The notes under the pieces are model-generated. The model ran no database searches. It had not been told where the DNA came from and worked only from the letters and a program-made list of their open reading frames with translations. A program made the translations under genes and the position numbers. 64,000 nt of DNA from Thuidium tamariscinum (Eukaryota > Streptophyta > Bryopsida > Hypnales > Thuidiaceae), in assembly GCA_947034885.2 (NCBI GenBank), contig OX344753.2, positions 19,344,001-19,408,000 on the forward strand. The letters are read 5' to 3'. Below, piece after piece: positions 10,250-22,054 of this stretch. Each line of letters begins with the position of its first letter. Positions within the stretch are counted from its first letter, which is position 1.

Positions 10250-12789
10250 TTCCATGATTTTTGTCGTTCACAGTGTGAGAGTCAATACTGTAGTAAGAAT
10301 TGCCATCGGTAGAGCAGTGGGTGGCGCATGCAATAGATTCAAAGCTTCAGCACATCAAACTATAATCGAGTCAGATGCTTACCATAGACTTTACTTGCCA
10401 ACGTTTGGAGCTCAAGATTGGAACTGAATCTTCCGCTCGGATACCCACCGTCGGCTGTCATTTGGATCCCGCCATTTTGTTGCCAAACGCAGGCAGCAAA
10501 GCTAAACAGGTTCCACGGCTCCAACTGTAGATCGTCAGATGGTTAGAATTGAAGCTGATCGAAGCTTTTTCTAAGCCATACACCTGACAGCAATCTCTAT
10601 CTGCATTGCTCTACGGCATCAAGACTGTCAATAATAATTTGTGCTGGCTGCCTTAGTGTCTACATGAACCTGAATGAGGAGAAGCATATGATGTTGAAGA
10701 ATGCAACATTTAAAAGATTATGCCATGAATCAAAACAGGATTTCTGCTGTCACGATCGAAGGTTTAAGAAGGAATTCATAGCTCACAGTGAAGAATCTGT
10801 ACCAGGATCGGGCGAACGACTTGATGATGCCCTTTTACAATCTACTCTATAACACACGGTAGCATAGTTTATCACAATCCATGATGTGTAGATAATTCAC
10901 AACATCGAAAGCTTGTATTGCTCTAAATCTTGGGAGCCCATAGCCGAGTAGTATATCACTACGATATTACATTACATTAAAATTTCCAAAAACGAAGATA
11001 AGGATCCATCTACTCGAGTTCAGAGACAGTCTGCACAGGATGTCAAGAACAATGCGCAAGGTATGGCAGGATCATCTTCCAAGTTTCAAAACACTCGCTG
11101 CAAGGCGATCGGTCACTTCCCAAGTGAAATAAGTACAACAGTCTATGGTTACTCTTAACCCTAAAACAAATGACAAAAAAACAAAAATGCACTCTCCCAT
11201 TAAAACCCACGGTAGTTTTCAAGCACTGCACAGTGCAAACACAAGGTTTCAGTATCCCAAATTCAATTAGAATGAAAAATATCTCTTCATATTCATATTA
11301 AAGCATTTAATTCCGGATCACAATATATTCTTCATGCAACAAGAACTGCATCACTGTTCACATGTCGGAAGATGGTGAAAATAGAAAGTTTCTATTTTAT
11401 TACAATTCATGCCTGACCCTCTGTCACATCTCCCAATCGCTTTGATATCAACAATCCTGAAACCCCAAACGCACTTTCTCTTACAAACCCAAAAGAGTGT
11501 TCAAGATCTGTACAAACAAGGTTCCAATCTCCTGAATTCAATTACCATGAAGCATATCTCTTTCATGAAAGCATTCTGGCTCCATAGATGCTTAATGCCA
11601 CCAAGAAACCAATCAAACATTCTCAGAATACCCTTGGAGACATCGACAAACAACAACAAACCAATGATCTTTTCGATTACACTTCGTGCTCGTAATCCTT
11701 CAGATATCAACAAAGCTAAACATGGAACACAAATTCCAATACAAATCCTGAAAAGCATCCAAGAATTACGGAGTATTAGTCAAGGAGCACATCTGCGTCC
11801 CCTGACCCTCGACGTTCCCGAAGTTCCCCTCATTGGGAGCGTCTCCGTCCCCTAGAGGGACCCTTAAAAAGAACCCTCAGATATATATGGAATTAGAAGT
11901 TTAGAACTTGAGAGTGTTGTTGTAAGGAAATGCATTTCAAAAAATCACATACAATAAACACAAAATTATTTTAATTTGGTCTTCAAATGATCTAATTGTC
12001 CTAAAATACCTCCGTTACAAGATAAATGAAAATAATAGCCACTTTAAAAAACACTTGAAATTGGTTGTTCACTCAATAATATTGTATGATTTGTTGAGTT
12101 GAGAATGATTTTTGAAGTGGTTACTATTTTTCCAATTTAGCAATGTAGGTGTTTAGATATATTTTAGCTACCGGTATGTCTTCCAACCGCTAATTCTACC
12201 TAATTAGAATCCCGATTAGAATGTTTTAGCCAATAGACTTTGTGATTTACTATACCTATATTTGTCTCTTAGTATTGTTATTAGTGATAAATGTTTATCA
12301 GTAGTCAATTGCACATGCCCTTGCTCACCCAAATTAGTTGAAAGTCAAAATGTAAACCAATAGTTGTCATTCACACTAGAATTGTTTTACTAAATAAGAC
12401 AACATTGCAACAAATTTGATGTCTACCATTCCTCACAAGAAAATGTTTCTAGAATACATCTATTATACATTCTAATAATCTAAAATAATTCAAGATATCA
12501 AAATATATAAAGAAATGTTGTTCAATACATTAAACACATCTCCAATATGATATTGAACATTAGACATCCAATATGACATTTAAAACAAAAACAAAAATAA
12601 ATAAAGCAACTTTGGTCTATGCTAAACAAACCTCCAAATGTTAATATATGCAACAAAATCTTAGCCCAAGGCACCTCCAAATACGAGAAGAAATAGACCT
12701 ATTTAAAACTTCTACTCATTGAATTGTAATGAGGCCATCAAATGATAATTGCATCAAGTAGTTGACTTGGTTTCACACAAAAAGCATGG
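10250..12789. other. Gene-poor stretch with one diverged direct duplication
   Basis: Positions 10250-11870 are less AT-rich than the flanks and may contain an untranslated or decayed gene region, but no frame resembles a known protein. About 130 bases near 11185-11310 recur in diverged direct orientation near 11465-11590, with the shared core 'aattcaatta..atgaa..atatctctt'. Open frames at 11409-11855 (+) and 11501-11758 (-) overlap this duplication. From 11880 to 12789 the sequence is plain AT-rich DNA. Confidence 0.4.
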
Positions 12790-12792
12790 ACA

Positions 12793-14602
12793 CACTACAA
12801 GAATATGAGCATTTTATGACTGCCAAAATATGATTGGAAATGACTGGCGACTGCTCGCAGTCATATTCTACGAGTCCTAAACTTTGCGGAAAAATATGAC
12901 TACAAAATATGACTGCCAGTCATATTTTGCTTTTCTACACTTTGGATGTATAGTATACAGTCATTGAGAACAACTAACATTTTATAGGGAACGGTATGGA
13001 ACGTATGATGGGAACACTAGTGATATTTGCCAATCATATTTTTGCATATATGACTACATGTAGTCATATTCTACAATCACATTTTTGTAGGTTCACATTT
13101 TTTTGAGATTTTTTTTTTGGGCAACCTCCTAAAAATTTGGGCAATAAAAAAATATAAATAAAAATTATATATTGCTACAAATTAATAAAATCCTAGCCAT
13201 TGTTTTGGGGAAATCTTGAAATCCTAGCCGTCATATTTAGGGTTCCAAAACCCTAGTCGCCACTTCATTTGCTTCATCTTCTTTGTTTTTTGTTGCTTTA
13301 AGACTCTTGTTTCTTCTTCCTCTTTAGTTTTTTGAAGTTCTACTTATTGTAGTGTTGTGTTTTAATTGTTGTTGTATAATTGTTGTCTTCTAACTCTTGT
13401 TTCTTTTTCCTCTTTAGTTTTTCGAAGTTCTACTTATTGTAGTGTTGTGTTTTAGTTGTTGTTTAATTGTTGTCTTCTAACTCTTGTTTCTTCTTGCTTC
13501 TTTTGTTTTTTGAAGTTCTACTTGTTGTAGTGTTGTTGCTTAGTTGTGGAGGTTCTACTTGTTGTTGAGGTTTTAGTTGTTGCTTCTTAGTTGTTACCAA
13601 TTTGTTGTTGCTTCTTACCTATTAGTTGTTGTTAGTTAGTTGTTGCTTCTTAGTTGTTATTAATTAGTTATTGCTAGTTTGTTATTGCTAGTTTGTTATT
13701 GCTTTTTAGTTATTGTCTCTTAATTGTTGCTTCAAAATTGTTACTTCAAAGTTGTAGTTTCAAGATTGTTGCTTCAAATTGAATCTTAACTCTTGCTTAA
13801 TTCTTGTTTTTTAGACCATTTCTTTTATTGTTTATTATTTTTTGCCTCTTATTACCTCTTAACTTGTTTTATTTTTGCTTATTATTAGTTTTTAGTTTTT
13901 GTTTTTGTTGCCTCTTATTATATCTTGACTTGTATTTCTTACTTTCTTTTAGTACTAACTCGAACACAAATATGACTCACTACAGTCATATTCTATATTA
14001 CTCAAAATATGACTCACCATAGTCATATTCTATATCACTCAAAATATAACTCATCATAGTCATATTCCACATCACTCAAAATATGACTCACCGTAGTCAT
14101 ATTCCATATAACTTAAAATATGACTCAAAATATGACTCATTGCAGTCATATTCCATATTACTTAAAATATGACTCAAAATATGACTCACCGTAGTCATAT
14201 TTCATATTATAACTCAACTCAGTCATATTCCATGTCATTCAAAAATATGGCTCACCTCAGTCATATTCCACGTCAGCAAAAATATGATTGGATGCAATCA
14301 CATTCTACATAGGATTTTTTATTTTGCCCGGGCAGCTCATGAAAAAGTCAAGCCTCCAAGTATGGTCAATATATACGCCATGTTGGCAAAATACATCTAA
14401 AAAAAGTTTATTGTACTACCAAATCCATATGACTACAAATATGACTCACCAGTCATATAACTGAAAGTGAATGACTCAACCATGACTCATCTCAGTCACA
14501 TTCCGCTCATCTACAGTGATTTTTGCTTGAGTCACATTCTTAAATTCTGTGACTCACTGCAGTCATATTTTACAGTCACAAAACACTCATTTTTTTGTAG
14601 TG
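12793..14602. mobile_element. Non-autonomous CACTA (En/Spm) transposon, 1,810 bp
   Basis: The left end is CACTACAAGAATATGAGC and the right end in reverse complement is CACTACAAAAAAATGAGT. Complementarity continues to ...TTTTaTGACTG, giving about 30-bp ends. The three bases ACA lie directly outside both ends (12790-12792 and 14603-14605), the 3-bp duplication typical of CACTA elements. Both subterminal regions carry many copies of ATATGACTCA paired with AGTCATATTC-type units, densest at 13970-14290. Such units are the binding sites for a TnpA-like protein in En/Spm. The middle is a T-rich, low-complexity run of TTGTTGCTTCTTAG-like units with no transposase frame. Confidence 0.92.
13969..14290. 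repeat. Subterminal repeat array of the CACTA element
   Basis: Roughly a dozen alternating units of the form AATATGACTCAnc..AGTCATATTC are spaced by a few bases. Each unit is itself an imperfect palindrome around TGACT/AGTCA. A second cluster lies at 12820-13080 near the left end. The pattern is expected of transposase-binding sites within a CACTA element. Confidence 0.8.
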
Positions 14603-15342
14603 ACAATTCAAGTTTCATTAAATCTTTCACACATGTAATAAAAATATTATTCAGGTTATGTAGAAGAATAGCATTCAAAGACAATAATTACGTTGTTTTA
14701 GACTAAAAGCAATCTTCATATCTCTAACTAAGGACAAGGATTCATCCTTCATTGGTAAGATCATTACTTAGCAGGGTTGTTGTTTTGTGAGCTTATGAGT
14801 TTGTGAATCTATAAGCTTGTAAGCATACAATATTAAAAAAATCCAACTGAAATTTTTGGCCAAATTTTTTTTTATTTTAGAAAAACTTAGTGCCTATTAT
14901 GGTGGAGTTATTTGAGTTATTTGTAAAGTACCCTAAACCGGAGTTTAAACCCATGAGTTTTGTGAAAAAGCCGGTTGAGTTTAGAAAAGTCAAAATAAAA
15001 GTGGGTATGAAACTTATTTTTCCATCAAAATGGTGCCTAAAAAAGTTTGGTCCCCACTTTTGAAGTCGTGTGACATAAGTACCTTGCAAAAAAGTTTGAT
15101 GCTTCAACTATAGTTGCCTTCTCAACTTCAAAAAAAGTCATGCCTAAAGTAGGGGGGACTTTACAAATAACTCAATTATTGTAGAATGTAGACCTATTTT
15201 TGTGGTCTCTTGAACAACCTTGCTATACCATTTATTGTATTTTGCTAGATCATAGGAAGAAAAAAAATTGGTGACTAATTAGGATTTTTTTGAAATCAAA
15301 TAAGGGTACTCCATTCAAGTTTAGATTTTTATGATCACTCTC

Positions 15343-15475
15343 CTCCGTCTTGCTTCTAAGTACCTTTCGACACCAAAAGGAGTCCCATGACTACAATCAA
15401 AATTTATTTATTTCTCGCTCGCAACTATGGGATTTTTCTTAGTGCTGAGAGGTACATAGGAGGAGAGTAATGTTA
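15343..15475. mobile_element. Small TIR element related to the 16.4 kb MITE
   Basis: The left end CACTCTCCTCCGTCTTGCTT and the right end, in reverse complement TTACTCTCCTCCTATGTACC, form imperfect inverted repeats around a 60-base loop. The left end is close to the end of the element at 16424-16692 (ACTCTCCTTGGTCTTGCTTC). No coding capacity. Confidence 0.55.
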
Positions 15476-16423
15476 AGAATCTAACAAAGTTCAATAAGTA
15501 TTTGATACAACGGTGCTATTTTGTGAGCTTGTGAGCATGAGCATGTGAACGTAGAGCAGGGATTCTATGAGCACAGAGTTTAAAAATTTGAAGAAGCATT
15601 ATAAAACTTAATTTTATTCATTAAAATTGATTCCATCTTAAAATTTGAATCAAAATTTTTTATTTCTAATAAATTTTAGTACCTATTTTGTAGACCTATT
15701 ACCATAGTTGTGTTGAAATTCGATGAAGATTCTAATTTTCAATCTTACTTAAAAGTATACATTACAAAAATGAAGAACTCAATTGATATGAAATATGAAT
15801 AAAGATAGAATTAAGTTAATATAGAGTATTAATTGATCATTATCCTATAGTAATGTAGATCTTTTTGAGGCCTAGGGAAAGGTACTAATGATTTTTATTG
15901 ATGTATTATTATTACAGTTGTTTAGATTTTAGAAAGAAAATTTGTTGATAAAAATCTTTGCTACACTAAATTTTATTTTGGTTGATCATGTCTTGTAGCA
16001 TTATAAATCTTCTCAAGGCCAACAAGAGGACATCAATTTTTTCCTTCTCAATTTTTAGTCAATAGACTTGTTTAAATTTTAGAAAAAAATTTGTTTGTAT
16101 GATTTCATTATATATGGAAAGAACTTAGTTGCACCAAATTTCATTTTGTTCATGAGTATCTTATAGTAGTGTAGGTCTTCTTAAAAGCCAATGTAGGCAC
16201 CTATAGTTTTGTCTTAATGTATCAATAATGGAACTTGTTAAGATTTTATTTTTAAAAATTTGATTGATAGGGATTACTTTTGTAAAGAATGAACTTTGTT
16301 ACACAAGATTATTGATTAGTTGACTCATTATCCTCTTGTTCATCCAATAAAGGGATTCATTTCTTCTTTCTTGATGCAATGGTTGTGTATTTATCATCTT
16401 AAAACAATACTTGTCAAGCTTTT

Positions 16424-16692
16424 TTAGATTTTTGTGAATACTCTCCTTGGTCTTGCTTCTTAGTACCCCTCGGCGCCGAGAAGAGTCCCACGGCTCCAAT
16501 AAAATTATTATTGCAAAAAAAAAAAAAAAAAGTTTTTTTTTTTTTTTTGGCCGAGAGACTCGCCTCGGCGCCGAGGGGAGTCCCAAAATTACGAGGGGGA
16601 AAAAGAATTTTTTAAAATCAGAGCTGTGGGATTCCCCTTGGTGCCAAGGGGTACTAAGAAGCAAGACTAAGGAGAGTGTTCACAAAAATCTA
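16424..16692. mobile_element. Foldback MITE with about 60-bp arms and a poly-A/poly-T core
   Basis: The left arm AGATTTTTGTGAATACTCTC, then CTTGCTTCTTAGTACCCCT, is matched by the right arm in inverted orientation to 16692. GC-rich CTCGGCGCCGAG palindromes sit inside the arms. The centre holds a run of about 18 A followed by about 18 T (16515-16550), itself a perfect hairpin. Open frames on both strands here are by-products of the palindrome. Confidence 0.75.
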
Positions 16693-17106
16693 AATTTGTG
16701 AAATAACCTCATTTGATTTCAAAAAAATTATAATTAGTCACTAATTTTTTTTCTTCATAAAATCTAGCAAAGTACAATAAACGGTAAAACAAAGTTATTC
16801 AAGGGACCACGGTAATAGGTCTACAATAATAGTTTCACGGTAATAGACACTAAAATTTACCAAAGTTAATCAAATTTGGCCAAAAGTTTTAGATGGAATC
16901 TTTAAAAAATTGTGTAGGCTCGTAGGCTCACAAGCTCACAAAATAGCAACCCTGGTATTTGACATATCAAGATGACAAATGTTCAATTGTCTTCTCAGCA
17001 TTAAGAGGTACCAAGAATCAAAAAAGGAGTAATCAACTAAACAATCATTAGATCAAGAAAGAAGAGGTGAATCTCCTTATGGGTCCTACACTAGGACAAT
17101 TATCAA

Positions 17107-18024
17107 TTAACCCCTAAAGTCCCAAGGCCTATTTCCTACCAAAAAACACAAAAAAATACCATTTCTATTGCGTTTATCCAAGAAAACAAAAAAATCAATT
17201 TTCAAGAATATAGCTGTAGGATCTTGTAATTAACTTGTTGGAGATCATATAGTAAAAATTTGATGAAGTTTTACCCTGTAGATTGAAAAATATGACCATT
17301 CAAAGTTGGAAAAAACAGTTTTTTTGAACTACAGTTTGCAATTTGGGATGACTTTCACTACCATTTGTAGAAAAAATTTCCTCTATAGATTTTGAATTAA
17401 AAAAATTTTGTGTTAAAGAATTGATTTGAGAATTTAGGAAAAAGATTTCACAAGAAAAACACTTGATTTTCATTCTTTAAAAAATTGTAAAATAGAAGTA
17501 GATCTAAAATTAAAAGAAAAACTAAATATCTCGAAATTGAGATTGAAACACAATAATTCCAATGGTGATAATGTTCTAGCAAATAAACATAAATTTTTCC
17601 AACAATTTTTTTGAAAAATTGTGAAAATTGCATTAAAAAATGAATCCTATAATATTTTTTCAAGAAGATGTTTAGATTGCCCAAAAAACAAGATCATCCA
17701 TAACTTTCTCATTATTAGTCCAAATAGAATGAATCAAAGCTTCAGATGTAGACAAAAATATAATATTTAAGAAAAAATTCAAAAAAATTTAATTTGTTTT
17801 TTTTGCAAAAAATTTGGTGTTGCCCGCCAATATCAATTTTGGGCTTTTTAGTGTATAACTTTTGCTTTGAAGCACCAACTAAAAATAAATTATATCTACA
17901 CAAAGGTAATCAATTTTTCAATCTTATGAGAAAATTTCAAAAAAAATACCAAAAATTGAGGCCGTAGAAACCTGCCTGAAATCCATTTTGTCCCTAGAGG
18001 GGACGGTGGGACTTTAGGGGTTAA
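17107..18024. mobile_element. TTAA element, copy T4 (918 bp, complete)
   Basis: It begins TTAACCCCTAAAGTCCCA and ends with its exact reverse complement, an 18-base perfect repeat including the TTAA. The interior shares blocks with 8635-9105 and with the element inside the palindrome arms (34297-35276). There is no transposase frame. It is inserted in the spacer of the foldback nest. Confidence 0.82.
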
Positions 18025-18628
18025 TCAATAATCTTGTGTAACCAAGTTCATTCTTTACAAAATTAATCTCTATCAACCAAATTTAAAAAAAAAATCTTAA
18101 CAAATTTAATCGCTCATACATTAAGATAAAAGTGTAGGTACCCACATTAACCTCTAAGAAGACATACACTACTACAAGATAGTCATGAACAAAATGAAAT
18201 TTGGTGTAGCTAAGCTCTTTCTATATATAATGAAACCTTATGAACAAATTTTTTTCCAGAATTTAAACAAGTTCACCAACTTGCAAATGCAGAGGGATAA
18301 TTGATACCTTTCTATTGGCTCTGAGAGGACTTATGATTCTACAAGACAATGATCAACCAAATAAAATTCGGTGTTGTAAAGATCTTTATAAACAAATTAA
18401 ATTTCTAAAATCTAAGCAACTTGAATAAAAATACATTAATAGAAAATTATTGGTACCTTTCCCTAGGTCCTAAGGGGATCTACATTATCATAGGACAATG
18501 ATCAACAAATATTCTATACAAACTTAATTCCATCTCCATTCATCTTTCATATCAATTGAGTTCTTTGTTTTTGTAATGTATACTTCTAAGTAAGATTGAA
18601 AGTTAAAATTTTCATCCAAATTCAATAT

Positions 18629-19377
18629 AAGGGTGATTGCAAGAAATACTTCATGTTTTTGGCTCAAAAATGTTGTTTTCAGATATAGTATTGGTAGTAC
18701 TATGCGATTTTGACAATATAATGTGTCTGACACGTATATACAAATCTCAACTGTCGATCTTGGGCACTTGCAAATCAGGGCCGTTAGTTCAATACTATGC
18801 AATACTATAGACTATTTCAAAGTACTTTACAAGCCACATGGAGTAGAAAATAGCAGAAAAGGTCTCTAGACCTTTTTATTTTTAATAACTTAAAAAAATC
18901 AGAAAATTATTATTTTTAAATCCATTTTTCTAAACAAGATTATACTCACATTGCAACAAAAAATTCCTCTGAATTTTTTTCCCCTCTTCGTCGTGTTTGT
19001 GTAAATGAAGGTTACTTTGATCCCATGTGGACAATAGATGTTTTACTATTTTCATAAAAACTCACTGTCAATCCTTGAAATGTTAGTAGACCTTCAACTT
19101 GTCCAATTTGTAGCTTCAAATTTGGATTTTTTTAGTCAAAAATAGGACTAAAACCCTCCAAAATGGCTAAGGTAAACAACCAATTGGGAGAAATTTAAAA
19201 AAAGTAAATTAATTTTTTTTAAATGAAAAAATTAGACAATATATAAAAATTTTGTATGCACCTTCATTCCAAATTTCAAGTCGATAGGGCAAAATATGCA
19301 AAAGTTATGAGCAAAAAACTACCTAGTAGAGGTCAAGGGGATAAAAAAAAAGACAAGTGTTTCTTACAATCATCCAT
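18629..19377. mobile_element. TIR element with GGGTGATTGCAAGAAA ends, copy 1 (about 750 bp)
   Basis: The left end GGGTGATTGCAAGAAATACT and the right end in reverse complement GGATGATTGTAAGAAACACT are inverted repeats. The interior shares the blocks 'ctccaaaatgg' and 'caaaagttatg' with copy 2 at 57186-57902. It lies inside the right arm of the foldback nest, so it is younger than that arm. Confidence 0.66.
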
Positions 19378-19602
19378 AACCATTGTAATAGATCTATGGT
19401 AATAGGTCTATGAAAGTATGTACTAAACTTTATTAAAAATACAAAATTTTGATCCAAATTTTAAAATGGAATCTATTTTTACAAATTAAATTACATTTTC
19501 TAATCCTTCTTCAAATTTTTAAGCTTTACACTCATTGAATCCCTATTCTTTGCTCACATGTTAACACTCACAAGTTCACAGAATAGCGTCATTGATTGCT
19601 TG

Positions 19603-20640
19603 GGATGATTGTAAACTCAAAAAAGCTATCCACAAATTATCCTTCTATTATTTCTACTTGTGTAAGAAATTAAAAAGTGCCGAATGTTTCTACAATCGTT
19701 CTAGCCCTTCCACCTATGTGATTGCGATGACTTTTAAACATGAATAGTAGTGATATAGACCTATTGTGGAAAAATTCCAGACCAAATTATTATTCAAAAT
19801 TCTTACACCTACTTTCATATTCTTATTTTTTTAAGATAAAAGTAAAAACTTTCTTTCATTACACTTTCGCACACTCAAGGATTATCTCTAGACTCCTCTA
19901 ATGTCTAATTTCTAGATGATATACAAATTGAAATTTTAATTTTTTTCTCATTACAACTTGGATGAAAGTCATCCTAATTTTTAGAGATACTTTATGAAGT
20001 TGTAATCCTATCTAAAGGTTGGGTTTGGTGTTATTAGAGTACACATATTTTTCTTAAATTATAAATGTGGAAGTATGTCAAGTGGTTGATTTGGGTTGAC
20101 TCAAGTTCAAACTTGGAATTGCAAATTGAAGTCATAAAATCAAAGAATACAAAAATTCCAAAAAAATTGCCATATCAAGATAACCTCATTTCAAATCCTT
20201 TCAAACAAAATTTATTCAAAAAATGACTATATTTTGTTTGTAATTGAATTTAGAAGGAATTAAAAATTTTCCCTTTCAAAATTTATAGAAAAATATTAGT
20301 GATAGCATTGGTGAATCTAACCATATGGATAGAATCTACAACTCAAACTCTACAACTTTTATTCACATCTCAATTTTAACCCCTAAACGACATGCATATT
20401 GTATAAGGGTTAAAATATTCTTCCAAATAGTACTTCTTGATGTTTTTTCCAAAGTTGTCAATTCTAGAGATGAGCCTATACACTTAGGGGATAATAGGAA
20501 GTCATTACAATTTTCAATTCAAATATTCATAAAAATTCTAGTTAATTCTTTTCAAAGGTAATTTTTTTCTAATGGTTAATCAACACAAACTAACTTAATC
20601 CCTAATGAAGGCCCAATTCTTAAAGGGACGGGAATAGGTT
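19603..20640. other. AT-rich intergenic, with one orphan TTAACCCC end
   Basis: No gene seen. TTAACCCCTAAACGACATGC near 20376 resembles a TTAA-element end, but I could not find a partner end downstream. Confidence 0.4.
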
Positions 20641-21139
20641 GTGTTACCATTACAGTGGGCTTCCTGCACCGTCAGACACTGATTGCTAAGTGCGGCTATT
20701 GCAGTCGGGAAGCGTCGAGTTCCTCCATCTGTGATTGCTCGTCTACATCAATCGACGGAATTCTTTCTTATGAGCCATTTGTGGGTATTGGATTGCTTGG
20801 AGACGAAGTTTTCTCGATTCTGTAAAATTAAGATTTTTCCCGATTGGTGAGTTAGGGTTTGGAGTTGAAGGTGTCTTGCGTTCGTTTCGATTGAAATTTG
20901 TTACCAGTGATTTAGTTTTGGATATCAGGATGTGATTTGCGTGCAATTACGATAATCTTTTTTTTATTGTGGAAGTTGCCGAGTTGCGAGAGATGACGAA
21001 GTTCGTTTGAAAACAGGTGTAGTGATCGAAGTGAAGCAGTAAACGGCGTTTTGTAGTGACGCTATTTGGAATTTGATCGGTTGCTTCGGAATTCGGTTGC
21101 TGAGGAGTCGAGGCGTTTGGGATAGGAGTACGAGGAGCC
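20641..21139 (+). promoter_or_regulatory. Likely promoter and 5' leader of the TPRA1/CAND gene
   Basis: Base composition rises sharply in GC from about 20630 toward the start codon at 21140. The frames on either strand here show no family resemblance. A TSS cannot be placed from sequence alone. Confidence 0.4.
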
Positions 21140-22054
21140 ATGGCGAGCGAGCCGTCTGCTGTGCCGCCGGTTTCTCCTGGCCCTGATGTCACGCCTCCAC
21201 GGAACCCTCCGGCGTGTTTGCGAATGATAAGCCCTCCAGCGGCAAATGGATTTGGGGAATTGTTCTACAACGTGGTGCTGGCACTTCCGGCATTGCTATT
21301 TCTTCTGTTTCTTCTCACGCGCCTACGGTCGAGCGTCAGGAAGCTTTTACAGAGCCGGTCTCATATCATGGGAACCTACTACTCTTTCCTTTGGGTCATC
21401 TGCGTGCTCAACCTCTGCTGGTGTCTTCTGGAGATGCAACAAGCGCGGAATCACGACAAGGAGACGGCGTGGAATATCATGTCCCTCGTGACCAGGTTCG
21501 GTCTGGTACTTCTCGAAGTGAGCGTGGTTGTTTTCCTTTCTCAGGGTTACCTCATCAGCGGGTGGGATGCGCTTCTACGCACGCTTTTATTTTCAGGAAT
21601 TTTCGCAACGGCGGATGCGTTGGTGAAAGCTGTGTACATATTCGGCTTCGGAGTCCCGCTTTTCACGACGCAGGATGATGCGGGAGACTGGAACAAGTGG
21701 GGCTTCTGGTTGTTGCAGAACCTTTTCTTTGCCGGAGTGTACGCTGTGATCTTGACTCTTCCTTACACCAAATGGAGAGATCGACTTCCTGCACGACCGG
21801 CCTTCTATAGCTACGTCATGATCTTGTTCGTCTTGAATGGACTCGAAGGCTTCGGGAGCTTTCTCCTCGGACTTGGGGCCAGCTTTGGATACTGCGTCTA
21901 CGGGTTCGCGGGCTTCGCATATTACGCCTTGTACCCGCCTCTCTTGTATACGACTTTCCTTGCGGATTTCTTGAGAGAGGAAGAGATGCAATTGGAAGAT
22001 GCATACTACTCAGAGATGAAGGATGCAGGATACTTCGATGGGGACTGGGAATGA
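21140..22054 (+). CDS. TPRA1/CAND2-CAND8-like seven-transmembrane protein
   Basis: A single-exon gene of 304 residues, ATG at 21140 in the context gccATGgcg, stop TGA at 22052. A short proline-rich N-terminus (residues 1-35) precedes about seven hydrophobic helices beginning VVLALPALLFLLFLL (about 48-62). Family blocks include SHIMGTYYSFLWVICVLNLCWCL, split across residues about 75-97, then WNIMSLVTRFGLVLLEVSVVVF, and the acidic C-terminus DAYYSEMKDAGYFD. The protein belongs to the transmembrane adipocyte-associated 1 family, whose plant members were listed as candidate G-protein-coupled receptors (CAND2, CAND8). Receptor activity is not proven for plant members. The lack of introns is notable beside the intron-rich neighbours. 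Identification of the family is firm; the function is not. Confidence 0.9.
   Translation: MASEPSAVPPVSPGPDVTPPRNPPACLRMISPPAANGFGELFYNVVLALPALLFLLFLLTRLRSSVRKLLQSRSHIMGTYYSFLWVICVLNLCWCLLEMQQARNHDKETAWNIMSLVTRFGLVLLEVSVVVFLSQGYLISGWDALLRTLLFSGIFATADALVKAVYIFGFGVPLFTTQDDAGDWNKWGFWLLQNLFFAGVYAVILTLPYTKWRDRLPARPAFYSYVMILFVLNGLEGFGSFLLGLGASFGYCVYGFAGFAYYALYPPLLYTTFLADFLREEEMQLEDAYYSEMKDAGYFDGDWE

Larger units (their letters stand above)
14772..19602. mobile_element. Nest of foldback (long-TIR) elements
   Basis: Four related ends of the form GCTATTTTGTGAGCTTGTGAG occur: near 14772 and 15513 facing right, and near 16954 and 19600 facing left. The arm from about 15513 to 16330 is an inverted, diverged match to about 18030-19600, for example 'caattgatatgaaa' at 15781 against 'tttcatatcaattg' at 18548. 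The arm 14772-15330 matches 16690-16954 in inverted orientation. Ends at 14772 and 16954 read CAGGGTTG..CAACCCTG, which is hAT-like, but no matching 8-bp duplication was found. Two MITEs, a TTAA element and another TIR element are nested inside. The order of insertion is not fully resolved. Confidence 0.62.

Noticed and set aside
11409..11855. 148-codon frame (+) and 85-codon frame (-) over the same bases
   Set aside because: Overlap a diverged direct duplication; neither translation matches a known family.
12793..14602. Regularly spaced repeats considered as a CRISPR-like array or satellite
   Set aside because: They are subterminal repeats bounded by CACTA ends with a 3-bp duplication, in a eukaryotic genome.
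16299..16701. 121- and 84-codon frames on opposite strands, with similar translations
   Set aside because: Produced by the palindromic MITE and its poly-A/poly-T core.
21246..21991. Several frames on both strands inside the TPRA1/CAND gene
   Set aside because: Shadows of the 304-residue frame, which carries the recognised family blocks.
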